43,176 nt of DNA from positions 1 through 43,176 of the forward strand of contig CAZYVU010000022.1 in the NCBI GenBank assembly GCA_964651435.1, read 5' to 3'. The first letter of the stretch is position 1; every line of letters starts with the position of its first letter. Source of the stretch: CAZYVU01 sp964651435 (GTDB taxonomy: Bacteria; Desulfobacterota; Syntrophorhabdia; Syntrophorhabdales; CAYQXL01). Positions 10,563 through 19,020 of the stretch are shown here, one piece after another. The notes under the pieces are model-generated. The model worked only from the letters and a program-made list of their open reading frames with translations. It made no database searches and was not told the origin of the DNA. The position numbers were made by a program, and so were the translations under genes.

Positions 10563-10922
10563 TTTCCCCTCTTTCTTTTCTCTCTAATCTCCCCGCTGCC
10601 TTCGACATCCCCGCTACGGCCGCCGCTTAGGGCCGGCTCCTGCGGCTCGATCTCAGCCCCTAGCCCTCGTCGCTCGATACAGACAGCCTCAACCGCCGCA
10701 GGCGATCCTTCCCCTGATCGACGGTCCCTGCAACATCCTCGTGCCGCCGCGAGAGACGGGCTTTGTTCGCACTATTGGGGTCGGTATTCTTGAAGGTACA
10801 GCAGGACCTGCGATAGGAACAACTGGGGAACAGGCTGGCTGGAGAAAGAAACGCCGATAGATACTGCCGATTAAGGGATGGAGAGGCCACCCTTTTCCCC
10901 ATGGTTCTTCCTAATCCGTGAC
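10563..10922. other. 360-base intergenic region between etfA and fdhD
   Basis: No credible coding frame is visible. The part next to fdhD is GC-rich and can fold as nested hairpins on either strand (outer AGGGC 10630-10634 with GCCCT 10664-10668; inner GGCT 10645-10648 with AGCC 10656-10659). This could be an RNA leader for fdhD, a terminator remnant after etfA, or a dispersed GC-rich repeat. I could not match it to a known riboswitch or RNA family. Confidence 0.4.
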
Positions 10923-11924
10923 TTATTTTGCTCGCAGCTCCTTGAACTTCGCCGTCAGGGCCGGCAGCACCTCTTTCCAATCCCCGACGATCCCGAAGTG
11001 CGCAACATTAAAAATGTTGGCCTCATTATCCTTGTTGACGGCCACAATGTATTTTGATCCAAGACAACCTGCTATATGGGCCATAGCGCCGGAAAGGCCC
11101 ACAGCTATATAGAGCTTCGGGCTGACAACCTTGCCGCTCTGGCCGATCTGGAGCGTTGCCGGCGCCCAACCTTCGTCGCAGGCGACGCGGGTTGCACCAA
11201 CAGCACCACCCAAGACATCGGCGAGCTCCCGCAGCAAGGCAAAATCCTTCGCAGTGCCCATTCCCCTGCCGCCGGACACCACCACCTCTGCATCTTCCAG
11301 CTTTACGCCTTCCACTTCTTCCTTTATCTTCTCGACCACCTTTACCTTCAGTGCCGCTGCGTCGAGTTTGTCCTCCACGGGAACAACCTTGCCCTGCCGC
11401 CCATCCTGCCTCTCTGCCGGCGGAAACACCTTCGCCCTCACTGTGGCCATCTGAGGCCGCGCGGACTTGGACAGCATGGTTGCTATGGCGTTGCCGCCAA
11501 AAACCGGTCTCGTGGCCACCAGCAGCTTCGTCGCAGGATCGATGGCAAGGGCCATACACTCCATGGCCAGGGAGCCGCCAAGACGCCCATTAAGCCTGGG
11601 GGAAAGGTCGCAGCCCATATCGGTGTGGCCGAAGAGGGCCACCGAGGGAAGCAATTTTTTACACAGGTTTGCTGCCACCTGGGTATAGGCATCGGAGTTG
11701 TAGGCGTCCAGGGCCGCGTCATCGGCCACATAGACCGTGTCAGCTCCGTATGCTATGGCCTCTTGCGCCAGGGAGCCTGCCTTGCTACCCATGAGCAGAA
11801 CATTCAGTTCCTCGCCCAGATCGTCGGCCAGCTTTCTACCCGCCCCGATGAGCTCTATTGCCACCGGCGCCAACTTCCCGTCAGCGATTTCACCGCAGAC
11901 CAAAACACCTTTATAATTGTCCAT
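10923..11924 (-). CDS. etfA: Electron transfer flavoprotein, alpha subunit
   Basis: This 333-residue protein has the normal EtfA length. The N-terminal domain starts MDNYKGVLVCGEI. The C-terminal FAD domain carries GGRGMG near 215, then VGATRVACDEGWAP, QIGQSGKVVSPKLYIAVGLS, and the SKYIVAVNKD / IFNVAHFGIVGDW signature. With EtfB it forms a soluble carrier that takes electrons from acyl-CoA dehydrogenases. It is 17 bases downstream of etfB and last in a three-gene operon led by a membrane heme/FeS oxidoreductase. In an aromatic degrader the donors would be dehydrogenases acting after ring reduction (for example glutaryl-CoA dehydrogenase); none is encoded in the window. No NADH-bifurcation partner lies beside it, which favours the quinone route. 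Confidence 0.95.
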   Translation of the reverse strand: MDNYKGVLVCGEIADGKLAPVAIELIGAGRKLADDLGEELNVLLMGSKAGSLAQEAIAYGADTVYVADDAALDAYNSDAYTQVAANLCKKLLPSVALFGHTDMGCDLSPRLNGRLGGSLAMECMALAIDPATKLLVATRPVFGGNAIATMLSKSARPQMATVRAKVFPPAERQDGRQGKVVPVEDKLDAAALKVKVVEKIKEEVEGVKLEDAEVVVSGGRGMGTAKDFALLRELADVLGGAVGATRVACDEGWAPATLQIGQSGKVVSPKLYIAVGLSGAMAHIAGCLGSKYIVAVNKDNEANIFNVAHFGIVGDWKEVLPALTAKFKELRAK

Positions 11925-11941
11925 CGCTCATCCTCCGTTCG

Positions 11942-12718
11942 TTATATGAGACTGGCAAGCTTTGCAGCCAGGGTGGCAGCAGCGTCGGCCGGAGCCCCGC
12001 CGATGATCTCGCACTCTGTCTTTCTTACGGGCACTGAAAGGCTCGTCACCTCGGTGTGTGCCGCCGTGGCCTCTGCGCCGATGTCTGCCGCCTTCCAGAT
12101 GGGAATCTGTTTCTTCCGGGCCATCATGAGTCGCATGCCGGCGGGAAGCCGGGGCATTCCAATCTCGCTACTCACGGTGACGAGACAGGGCGTAGGCGCC
12201 TCAACGACCTCGTAGCCGTCGCTCACGATCCGCTTCACCTTTACGCTACTCGCCGTCCCCTCGATATCACAGGCGAGGGTCACTACCGGGATTCCCAGGA
12301 TTTCGGCGAGGATCGAGCCCACCTGTCCTGCGCCCCAGTCTGCAGCCTGCCTACCGCAAAGGACGAGGTCATAAGCACCGACCTTCTGTATCGCCTTGGC
12401 CAGCACGCCGGCCGTTCCAAAGCTGTCGGCGTTCTCGAATGCCGGGTCGCTCAGAACATAACCATCGTCGGCTCCCATGGATATGCAGTGCTTGATCACG
12501 TCGGCCGCCTTGTCGGAACCCATGCTGATTACCGTTATTTTTCCTTTCAGCTTGTCCTTCAACCTGCAAGCCGCCTCAACGGCCCTCTCGTCGTAGACGC
12601 TGATGACAGGGGGCACACCCGCAGGAGGGATGACCTGTTTCGTATCGGGGTCAATCTTGAATTTGGCCGGCGGAATCTCCGGGTCGAGCACCTGTTTGAC
12701 GCAGACAATAATATTCAT
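11942..12718 (-). CDS. etfB: Electron transfer flavoprotein, beta subunit
   Basis: This 258-residue protein shows the EtfB hallmarks: MNIIVCVKQVLDPE at the start, AVEAACRLKD, and LVLCGRQAADWGAGQVGSILAEILGIP in the middle (nucleotide-binding region). The EtfB signature KVKRIVSDGYEVVEAPTPCLVTV is followed by an MARKK motif near 205. It pairs with EtfA, encoded 17 bases downstream. The upstream gene, 17 bases away, is the likely membrane acceptor. The ATG is preceded by AGGGAGGAG. Confidence 0.95.
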   Translation of the reverse strand: MNIIVCVKQVLDPEIPPAKFKIDPDTKQVIPPAGVPPVISVYDERAVEAACRLKDKLKGKITVISMGSDKAADVIKHCISMGADDGYVLSDPAFENADSFGTAGVLAKAIQKVGAYDLVLCGRQAADWGAGQVGSILAEILGIPVVTLACDIEGTASSVKVKRIVSDGYEVVEAPTPCLVTVSSEIGMPRLPAGMRLMMARKKQIPIWKAADIGAEATAAHTEVTSLSVPVRKTECEIIGGAPADAAATLAAKLASLI

Positions 12719-12735
12719 ACCAATCTCCTCCCTGT

Positions 12736-14793
12736 TTAGGATTGCTTCATAGCCGCTTCAACTACCTCGATAAGGTCCTTCGCCTTCAATGAGTCCTTCA
12801 CTCCTTTCTGCTCGATCCCTTCTTCGAGCATCTGGAGGCAATAGGGGCAGGAGGTCACCACAGTGTCAACACCCGTCCGGATGACCTCGTCCATCCGGAC
12901 GTGGTTGATCTTTGTCGTGCCGTGCTGCTCCTCTATCCACATATGTCCACCGCCGCCGCCGCAGCAGAATGTCGCCGTTTTGCAGCGCTCCATCTCTTTG
13001 TATGTCGCCTTCGGGATGCTCCCTATAATGCCCCGAGGCTCCTCATACACACCGCTGTACCTGCTCAGATAGCACGGGTCGTGGTAGGTGATCACGGCAT
13101 TCGCCTCATTCGTCAGCTTCAGTTTACCCTGCCTGATAAGATCAGCCACAACCTCTGTGTAGTGAACCACCTTGAAGTCGGCACCGTACTGCGGGTACTC
13201 GTTCTTCAGGGCATTATGACAATGGGGGCATAGGGTGATAACCTGCTTGATATTGAAGGTCTTTAGCGTCTCGATGTTCTCCTCCGCCGAAATCTGGAAC
13301 TGAAACTCATAGCCGGCCCTGCGCGTGGGGTCTCCGCAGCAACTCTCGGCATCGCCCAGCACGGCAAAGCCCACCCCACCGGCCTGAAGCACCCTTACGA
13401 GAGCCAGGGTCGCGAGGACGTTCCGTTCGATGAGGGCTCCCGTGCAGCCCACCCAAAGAAGTGTGCTCACACCCTCTTCGCACTGACCAAGTATCTTGAG
13501 CCCCTCCACCTCGCCGGTCCAATCACCTCTCAGCCGCAAGGACTGGGCACCGGCCCACGGATTCCCTCTGGTCTGCATGTTTCTCAGCATAAGCTGGGCG
13601 CTATCGGGCATCTGATTCTGCGCCAGCACAAGATTCTGCCTAAACTCGATCAGCTTCCGCACGTGCTCTATGTTGACCGGGCACACCTCCTGACAGGCGC
13701 CGCACGTGGTACATGCCCAGATCTCGTCTTCCGTCACCACGTCGCCGATAAGGCTCTTGCCCTCGCCTTCCGCTGCTGCCGCGCCGCTGCCACCTGACAG
13801 CAGCGCAGGTCCGACGTCAAGCAGGTGGTCCTTCATGTGCCGCAGAAACTCTCTCGGTGACAGCAATTTGCCGCTTTGCTGTGCCGGACACCCGACGTGG
13901 CACCTGCCGCATTTCGCGCAGGCATAAAGGTCAAGTATGTCCTTCCATTTGAGATCCTGGATCCTCGATACGCCAAACTCTACGGGCTCCTCGCTCTCCA
14001 GCGCCTCAAGCGGGATCGGCTCCAGCACAACCCTGCGGTCCAAAGGCTGAAACAGGACATTAAATGCCGATGCAAGAACGTGGAGGTGCTTGGAGCGGGG
14101 GATGTAGATGGTGAAGACAAGGATGAGCATATAATGCAGCCACCAGGCGCCGTGAGACACGGCCATCATGGTCTCCTTTGCCATGCCGCTACCGGCAACA
14201 GCGCCAGCAATGGCCGAGCTGATGATAGGCCACCCGTGTGTCTCACCCAGCGCTGCCATGCCGAAACCCTCGACGCAGAAATGGAGGACCATGAGGCTGA
14301 AGACCATGAGCATGATGAAACCCGCCTCCAGGCTGATCTCAAGCCTGGGCGGTTTTACGATGTAACGCCTGATAGCCGCCCAGACAACAGAGAAGAGCAC
14401 CAGTATGCCGGCAAAATCGAGGACAGAGAGAAACACTGTCTCGAAGGCCGTCCCCTCCATGTACGTGTGCAGCCCAAGCCCCTCACCCAGGCCGATGAGA
14501 ACGATGTAGCTCACGAGAAAGCAGCTAAAGCCCCAAAACAGCAGGGCGTGGCCGATTCCGGCCAGGTCCTTTCCCGTAACACTCTTTAGCGTGCACCACT
14601 GGGGTATTACGACAAGGATCATCCTCTTGATCCTTTCCCCCATCCTGTCGAACCGGTTCTCCTGTTTCCCCAGGCACATGAGGCGGTAGAGAAAATATAT
14701 CCTTGGCAGGAACAGGCCCATGGTGACGGCAAAGAGAACCCAGAAGAAGACGTACCCCGATATCCCGAAATAGGTCGCACTGACAGGCGACAT
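12736..14793 (-). CDS. Membrane heme b / FeS oxidoreductase, probable ETF:menaquinone oxidoreductase (EMO)
   Basis: This 685-residue fusion has about five or six N-terminal transmembrane helices with spaced histidines (GHALLFWGF, LHFCVEG, SHGAWWLHY), a NarI-like heme b module. Two [4Fe-4S] motifs follow (CAKCGRCHVGCP near 290, CTTCGACQEVCP near 360), then an HdrD-like region with two CCG domains (CCGDPTRRAG and CPHC; CCGGGGGHMW and CPYC). Proteins of this layout next to etfBA were described in syntrophic fatty-acid oxidisers as ETF:(methyl)menaquinone oxidoreductase. They pass electrons from reduced ETF through FeS and heme b to the quinone pool. It is the first gene of the operon emo-etfB-etfA, with a good promoter upstream. 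The start ATG follows ATAGGAGGTAATC, a strong ribosome site. Confidence 0.88.
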   Translation of the reverse strand: MSPVSATYFGISGYVFFWVLFAVTMGLFLPRIYFLYRLMCLGKQENRFDRMGERIKRMILVVIPQWCTLKSVTGKDLAGIGHALLFWGFSCFLVSYIVLIGLGEGLGLHTYMEGTAFETVFLSVLDFAGILVLFSVVWAAIRRYIVKPPRLEISLEAGFIMLMVFSLMVLHFCVEGFGMAALGETHGWPIISSAIAGAVAGSGMAKETMMAVSHGAWWLHYMLILVFTIYIPRSKHLHVLASAFNVLFQPLDRRVVLEPIPLEALESEEPVEFGVSRIQDLKWKDILDLYACAKCGRCHVGCPAQQSGKLLSPREFLRHMKDHLLDVGPALLSGGSGAAAAEGEGKSLIGDVVTEDEIWACTTCGACQEVCPVNIEHVRKLIEFRQNLVLAQNQMPDSAQLMLRNMQTRGNPWAGAQSLRLRGDWTGEVEGLKILGQCEEGVSTLLWVGCTGALIERNVLATLALVRVLQAGGVGFAVLGDAESCCGDPTRRAGYEFQFQISAEENIETLKTFNIKQVITLCPHCHNALKNEYPQYGADFKVVHYTEVVADLIRQGKLKLTNEANAVITYHDPCYLSRYSGVYEEPRGIIGSIPKATYKEMERCKTATFCCGGGGGHMWIEEQHGTTKINHVRMDEVIRTGVDTVVTSCPYCLQMLEEGIEQKGVKDSLKAKDLIEVVEAAMKQS

Positions 14794-14849
14794 GATTACC
14801 TCCTATCCCCTAACAATCATGGTAATATGTGAATTATTTAACAATGTAT

Positions 14850-14879
14850 TTTTTATCTCAAGCGCGCCTATCCTGTCAA
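14850..14879 (-). promoter_or_regulatory. Sigma70-type promoter for emo-etfBA
   Basis: On the minus strand a perfect TTGACA (14874-14879) is followed after 18 bases by TAAAAA (14850-14855, 4 of 6). This places transcription start about 50 bases before the emo ATG. It lies just beyond the terminator of the bam operon, so the two minus-strand operons look independently transcribed. Confidence 0.55.
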
Positions 14880-14889
14880 GATAAAACAG

Positions 14890-14917
14890 AAAGGCCCCGC
14901 TCCAGAGCGGGGCCTTT
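14890..14917 (-). terminator. Terminator of the bamBCDEF-type operon
   Basis: A 12-13 bp perfect GC-rich stem (AAAGGCCCCGCTC with its complement, nearly no loop) is followed on the minus strand by TTTCTGTTTTAT. It begins 27 bases after the MvhD-like stop codon and marks the end of the five-gene operon. Confidence 0.88.
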
Positions 14918-14944
14918 ACCTTCAGCAATACCACTCTCTATCTG

Positions 14945-15799
14945 TCACGCCACTTCTTTTTCTTTGGCCTTTTTCACAATCGCCCTCTCGCCTTCAGGCA
15001 GCGGCGGGGGGACCGGTTCGCCGACGAGCTTCGTTACGGCGCTGAATCGAGGCGGACAGGCCTCGAGACAGGTGCCGCACCGTATGCATTTGTCCTGCTC
15101 GATAATGTGTACCTGCTGCTTTGCGCTAATAATGGCATCGACGGGACATCTCCGGGCGCAGGTCGTACATGCCTGACATTTCGCCGGATCGATGTAGTAC
15201 GAGACCATCTCGGTGAAGAGCTGTTCCACCTCTTCTTTGGTGAACACGTCCTCATATTTCTCGTACTCCTCGTGACTGGGGAGCTTCGTTGCCAGCTTCT
15301 CCCGCTTCGCAATCTTGAAGTACGGCACCAGCCGCACAAGCTCCGCCAGCTTTGACTTGAGCATCTCGCCGTCTACTCCCTCTGCCTTGCCGAGCGGCCC
15401 TATTGCCTTCACCGTCTTCACAAAACTGTTGACGGACTCGACGAAGACCGGCGCCTCGGCACCGGACATGAACTGAATCCGCAGCCGGTTGGGGTTGAGG
15501 CCGATATGCTCCAGCAGCCTCTTGCCCAGGAGTACCATATTTAAGGTATGGAAGTTACCATGGGTAATGTAGTTACACTCGTTCAGGTGGCAGCCGCCGA
15601 TAAACACCCCATCCATCCCGTTTGAGAAAGCCCTCAGAACGTGGGACAGGTCGACCCTCCCCGAACACATGACACGAATGATCCTCATTTCATTTGTATA
15701 TTGCAGTCTGGAAACTCCAGCCAGGTCAGCAGCGCCGTAAGCTCACCAGTTGCAGGCGAAACCCAATACTTTCGGCTTAAATTTAAGCGCTGAACTCAT
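14945..15799 (-). CDS. bamF: MvhD-like FeS selenoprotein fused to a ferredoxin (BamF-type), UGA at codon 19
   Basis: Read from the ATG at 15799 with the in-frame UGA at 15743-15745 as selenocysteine, the protein is 284 residues. The N-terminus then shows GFACNW-U-AYGAADLAG, the family motif CNWC with its second cysteine replaced, and continues VSRLQY...RIIRVMCSGRV...GGCHLNECNY, the normal MvhD/FlpD delta-subunit fold. A C-terminal ferredoxin carries CQACTTCARRCP and CIRCGTCLEACP. The ATG at 15799 has an ideal ribosome site (AAAGGAGGTGAC); the later ATG at 15688 would discard the conserved N-terminus. A short hairpin lies 23-35 bases after the UGA. In Hdr-Mvh systems this subunit shuttles electrons between the NADH/hydrogenase arm and HdrA. 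Geobacter BamF is a reported selenoprotein of this kind. The gene is last in the operon, 50 bases after the HdrA-like gene. Confidence 0.9.
15708..15745 (-). promoter_or_regulatory. Selenocysteine UGA and candidate bacterial SECIS hairpin in bamF
   Basis: The UGA is at 15743-15745. Beginning 23 bases downstream, CTGGA and TCCAG form a 5-bp perfect stem around a GTT loop (15708-15720). Loop distance (+28) and a G as first loop base fit the general bacterial SECIS pattern, although the stem is short. Confidence 0.6.
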
Positions 15800-15849
15800 G
15801 TGTTGTCACCTCCTTTGTAATAATCAACACTTGCTTCGTCGTCAGCCTC

Positions 15850-18800
15850 TCATTCATTTCCGGCCGCCGCATCGATTTGGCTGAGGATGTCTGCGTCCGG
15901 AACAACGGCATCGATCTCGGCGGCGATCTCGTCGTCCGTATAGTGCTTTAGTACTATAGCGCCGGTGGGACACTTTGAGTTGCACAGGCCGTCTCCCTTG
16001 CACAGGACGGGGTTGATAACCACCTTCTTACCCGCCTTTGTCTCGCGAAGTTCGAGGGCGCCGTAAGTACAGACCTCAACACAGGCACCGCAGCCCATGC
16101 ACCGCTTCTCGTCAATCTCGCATACAGAGCCCGAGGCCACGACGATATCATGGGACAGAAGTGTCAGGACCCTGCCCGCCGCACCATAGGCCTGGTTGAT
16201 AGTCTCCTGGATAAATTTAGGATAATGGGCCAGTCCGCAGAGGTAGACGCCATCGGTGGCAAACTCGACGGGCCTCAGCTTCACATGGGCCTCCTTGTAG
16301 AACCCGTCAAGACTCAATGTAACCTTGAAAAGATTTGCAATCTCCTTCGTTGCATCGGACGGCACAACAGCAGCAGCCAGCGCGATGACGTCGGCGTTGA
16401 GTTGGACCTCGTCGCCAAGGACATAATCCATTGCCGTCACCTTCAGAACGGGCCGGCCGTCTTCCTCCGACTCACCCGGCTCCACCTGGGGCGGCGCCTC
16501 GGGCTCGTACCGGATGAACTTCACGTGTTTGTTTGCCGCCTCCCGGTAATAATCCTCTTTGAATCCGTAGGTCCTCATATCACGGAAGAGGATGTAGACA
16601 TCCATATCGGGATTCTTCTCTTTCAGGAGCAGGGCATTCTTCACCGACTCGCTGCAACATATCCTGCTGCAGTAGTTCCTGTCTTCGTTTCTGCACCCCA
16701 CACACTGGATCATGACCACACACTGGGCGCCATTTACCTTTTCATCGCCCTCGACGATCTTTTGCTCCAGCTCAAGGTGTGTCATCACCCGGTCATCCTC
16801 TCCATAGAGGTATTCCTTAGGCTGATAGAGATCAGCACCAATGGCGATAATGGCAGCACCATGCTTGATCTCTGTCGTTCCCCGGTCGGACTTCACCGTT
16901 GTTACGAAATTACCCACGTATCCCGTTGCCGCTGTAATCGTGGCGTTGGTATACACATGGATCATCGGGTGCTGATACACCTGCTTTATGAGCTCCGCCA
17001 GATAGGCCTGAACGTCAAGCCCCTCCAGGGTTGTATGTATCTTCCGTGCAATTCCACCCAGCTCTCCATCCCGCTCAATCAGGTACACCTCGTGCTTCTG
17101 GTTGGCAATGGACAGTGCCGACGTCATGCCCGCTATGCCACCGCCGACGACGAGGGCCCTTTTGTCGACGGGCAGATCGAACTCCTGCAGGGGCTTCAGG
17201 TGGCAGGCCCGGGCCACGGACATGCGGATGATGTCGCGGGCCTTGGTCGTGGCCTCTTCTTTTTCCTTCGAATGTACCCAGGAATCGTGCTCCCGGATAT
17301 TTGCCATCTCATAATAGTACTGGTTGATACCCGCCTCTCTCAGCGTGTCGCGGAAGAGCGGTTCCAGGGTCCTGGGGCTGCAGGCAGCTACGACGACCCG
17401 GTTAAGCCCCTTCTCCTTTATCATATCGGTGATTTCCTTGGCCGAGTTCGTAGCACAGGAGAAGAGTTGTTCCTGAGAGTAAACGACGTTGGGCAAGGTC
17501 TTGCAGTATTCAACCGTTCCCGGAACATCGACGACCCTTCCGATATTGGCCCCGCAATGGCACACGAAAACGCCGATCCGCGGGTCTTCCTGCGATAGAT
17601 CCTGCTCCGGCGGATAAATCCTCTCTTTCGACAGGTTACCCCTCCGATAATCAAGGAGCTCCCCTATTTGCGACCCGGCACCACTGGCCCCGAAGACCGA
17701 CTCCGGGATATCAATGGGCCCCTGCAGGGCTCCGCTGACAAATACGCCGGGTCTGTTCGTCTCCATGGGGTTGACCGGATTCAGCTTGCAGTATCTGTGG
17801 GCATTCAGCTCAATGCCGTATGTCTTGGCTATCTCTTCCACGCCCTTGGGCGGATCCATGCCGATGGACAGCACGACCATGTCGAACTCTTCCTCTTTGA
17901 CACCATCATCGGGGGTCGAGTATCGGACCGTTACTGCCTTTGTTACCGGGTCCTCTCTCACAATCGTCGTATAGCTCCGGAGGAACCGGACGCCGGGGAG
18001 GGCTTCCGTCCTCTGGTAGAACCGCTCGAAGTCCTTTCCGTAGGAGCGGATGTCGTTATGGAAGATCACACATTCCGCACCCGCGTCATGATCCTTCGTG
18101 AGGATGACCTGCTTCTGCGTGTACGTGCAGCAGACGGCTGAACAATAGCTGTTGCCGCCCTCGATCACCTGCCGGGATCCGATACATTGGATCCATGCCA
18201 GTTTATGAGGGTGCTTGAGGTCCGACTTTCGCAGCACCTCGCCACCGTAAGGACCGGTTGAGCACAGGAGCCGCTCGTAGTCCATGCTTGTTACGACATT
18301 CTGGAATTCGCCGTACCGGTATTCGGCCCGGACCTTTGGATCAAAAGGTTCGAATCCCGGCGACAGCACAATCGCCCCTACCTTTATATCCATCTTCTCC
18401 GGCGCCTGGTTCAGGTCAATGGCGTTGTTCTTGCAAACGCCTTCGCAGATCTTGCACTTTTTCTCTTTCAGGTACAGGCAGCTTTCGTCGATGTAGGTGA
18501 TGAGGGGGATTGCCTGGGCAAAATAGACGTGCACCGCCTTGTTGAGGGATATGTCCTGATTATACTCGTCAGGATACTGCACCGGACAATATTCAACGCA
18601 AACGGTACAGCCCGTGCACTTGTCCTCGATGATGTACCGCGGCTTCTTCGTCAGCGATACGGTAAAGTTTCCTGCTTCCCCTTCTACAGCGTTTACTTCA
18701 GTATACGTCAGAACTTCTATATTCGGATGCCGGCCGACCTCGACCAGTTTCGGTGCGAGTATTCACATCGAGCAGTCGTTGGTCGGAAAGGTCTTGTCGA

Positions 18801-18993
18801 GCTGGGCCATATGGCCGCCGATGCTCGGTGCCTTCTCGACCAGGTACACCTTGAATCCCGCAGTGGCCAGGTCAAGGGATGCCTGAATGCCGCTAATCCC
18901 TCCGCCGACAACCATTACGTCTCCAAAATTGCTGTCCGCAAGACCCTTACAAAGTTCTTGAATGTTCTCTTTCAGCGGGAGTACGTTTTCCAC
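15850..18993 (-). CDS. bamE: HdrA-like bifurcating flavoprotein, selenoprotein (BamE-type), UGA at codon 77
   Basis: With UGA 18763-18765 read as selenocysteine, the frame is continuous from a GTG at 18993 (GAGGTGATC upstream) to the stop at 15850: 1047 residues. The first FAD domain starts VMVVGGGISGIQAS near 27. The segment NDCSM-U-ILAPKLVEVGRHP places Sec77 exactly where HdrA has the cysteine of its characteristic NDCxMC cluster site. Next come ferredoxin cysteines (CTGCTVCVEYCP, CKICEGVC), HdrA blocks (IQCIGSRQ...CSAVCC), a second Rossmann FAD domain (ALVVGGGIAGMTSAL near 545), a repeat of the block (CVGCRNEDRNYCSRICC), and a C-terminal two-cluster ferredoxin (CMGCGACVEVC, CKGDGLCNSKCP). 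It should carry the electron-bifurcating FAD linking the NADH arm to the low-potential ferredoxin/BamBC branch. It is 27 bases downstream of the HdrD-like gene. Confidence 0.92.
18734..18765 (-). promoter_or_regulatory. Selenocysteine UGA and candidate bacterial SECIS hairpin in bamE
   Basis: The UGA is at 18763-18765. Downstream, CCGA (+10 to +13) pairs with TCGG (+26 to +29). Inside, CT pairs with AG around the loop GGTCG, whose first G is at +18. This spacing and the GGU in the loop closely resemble the E. coli fdhF SECIS (GGUCU loop at about +19). Confidence 0.7.
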
Positions 18994-19020
18994 TTTTGAT
19001 CACCTCTTCATTCTTTTGTG

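Noticed and set aside
10563..10922. tRNA-Sec gene in the etfA-fdhD gap
   Set aside because: A CTTCAAG anticodon-like loop is present on the minus strand, but no matching acceptor stem or GGTTCGA T-arm can be built around it.
18763..18765. Nonsense mutation making the HdrA-like gene a pseudogene
   Set aside because: Frame and homology continue perfectly after the UGA, the codon sits on a conserved cysteine, a SECIS-like hairpin follows, and the neighbouring gene shows the same pattern.
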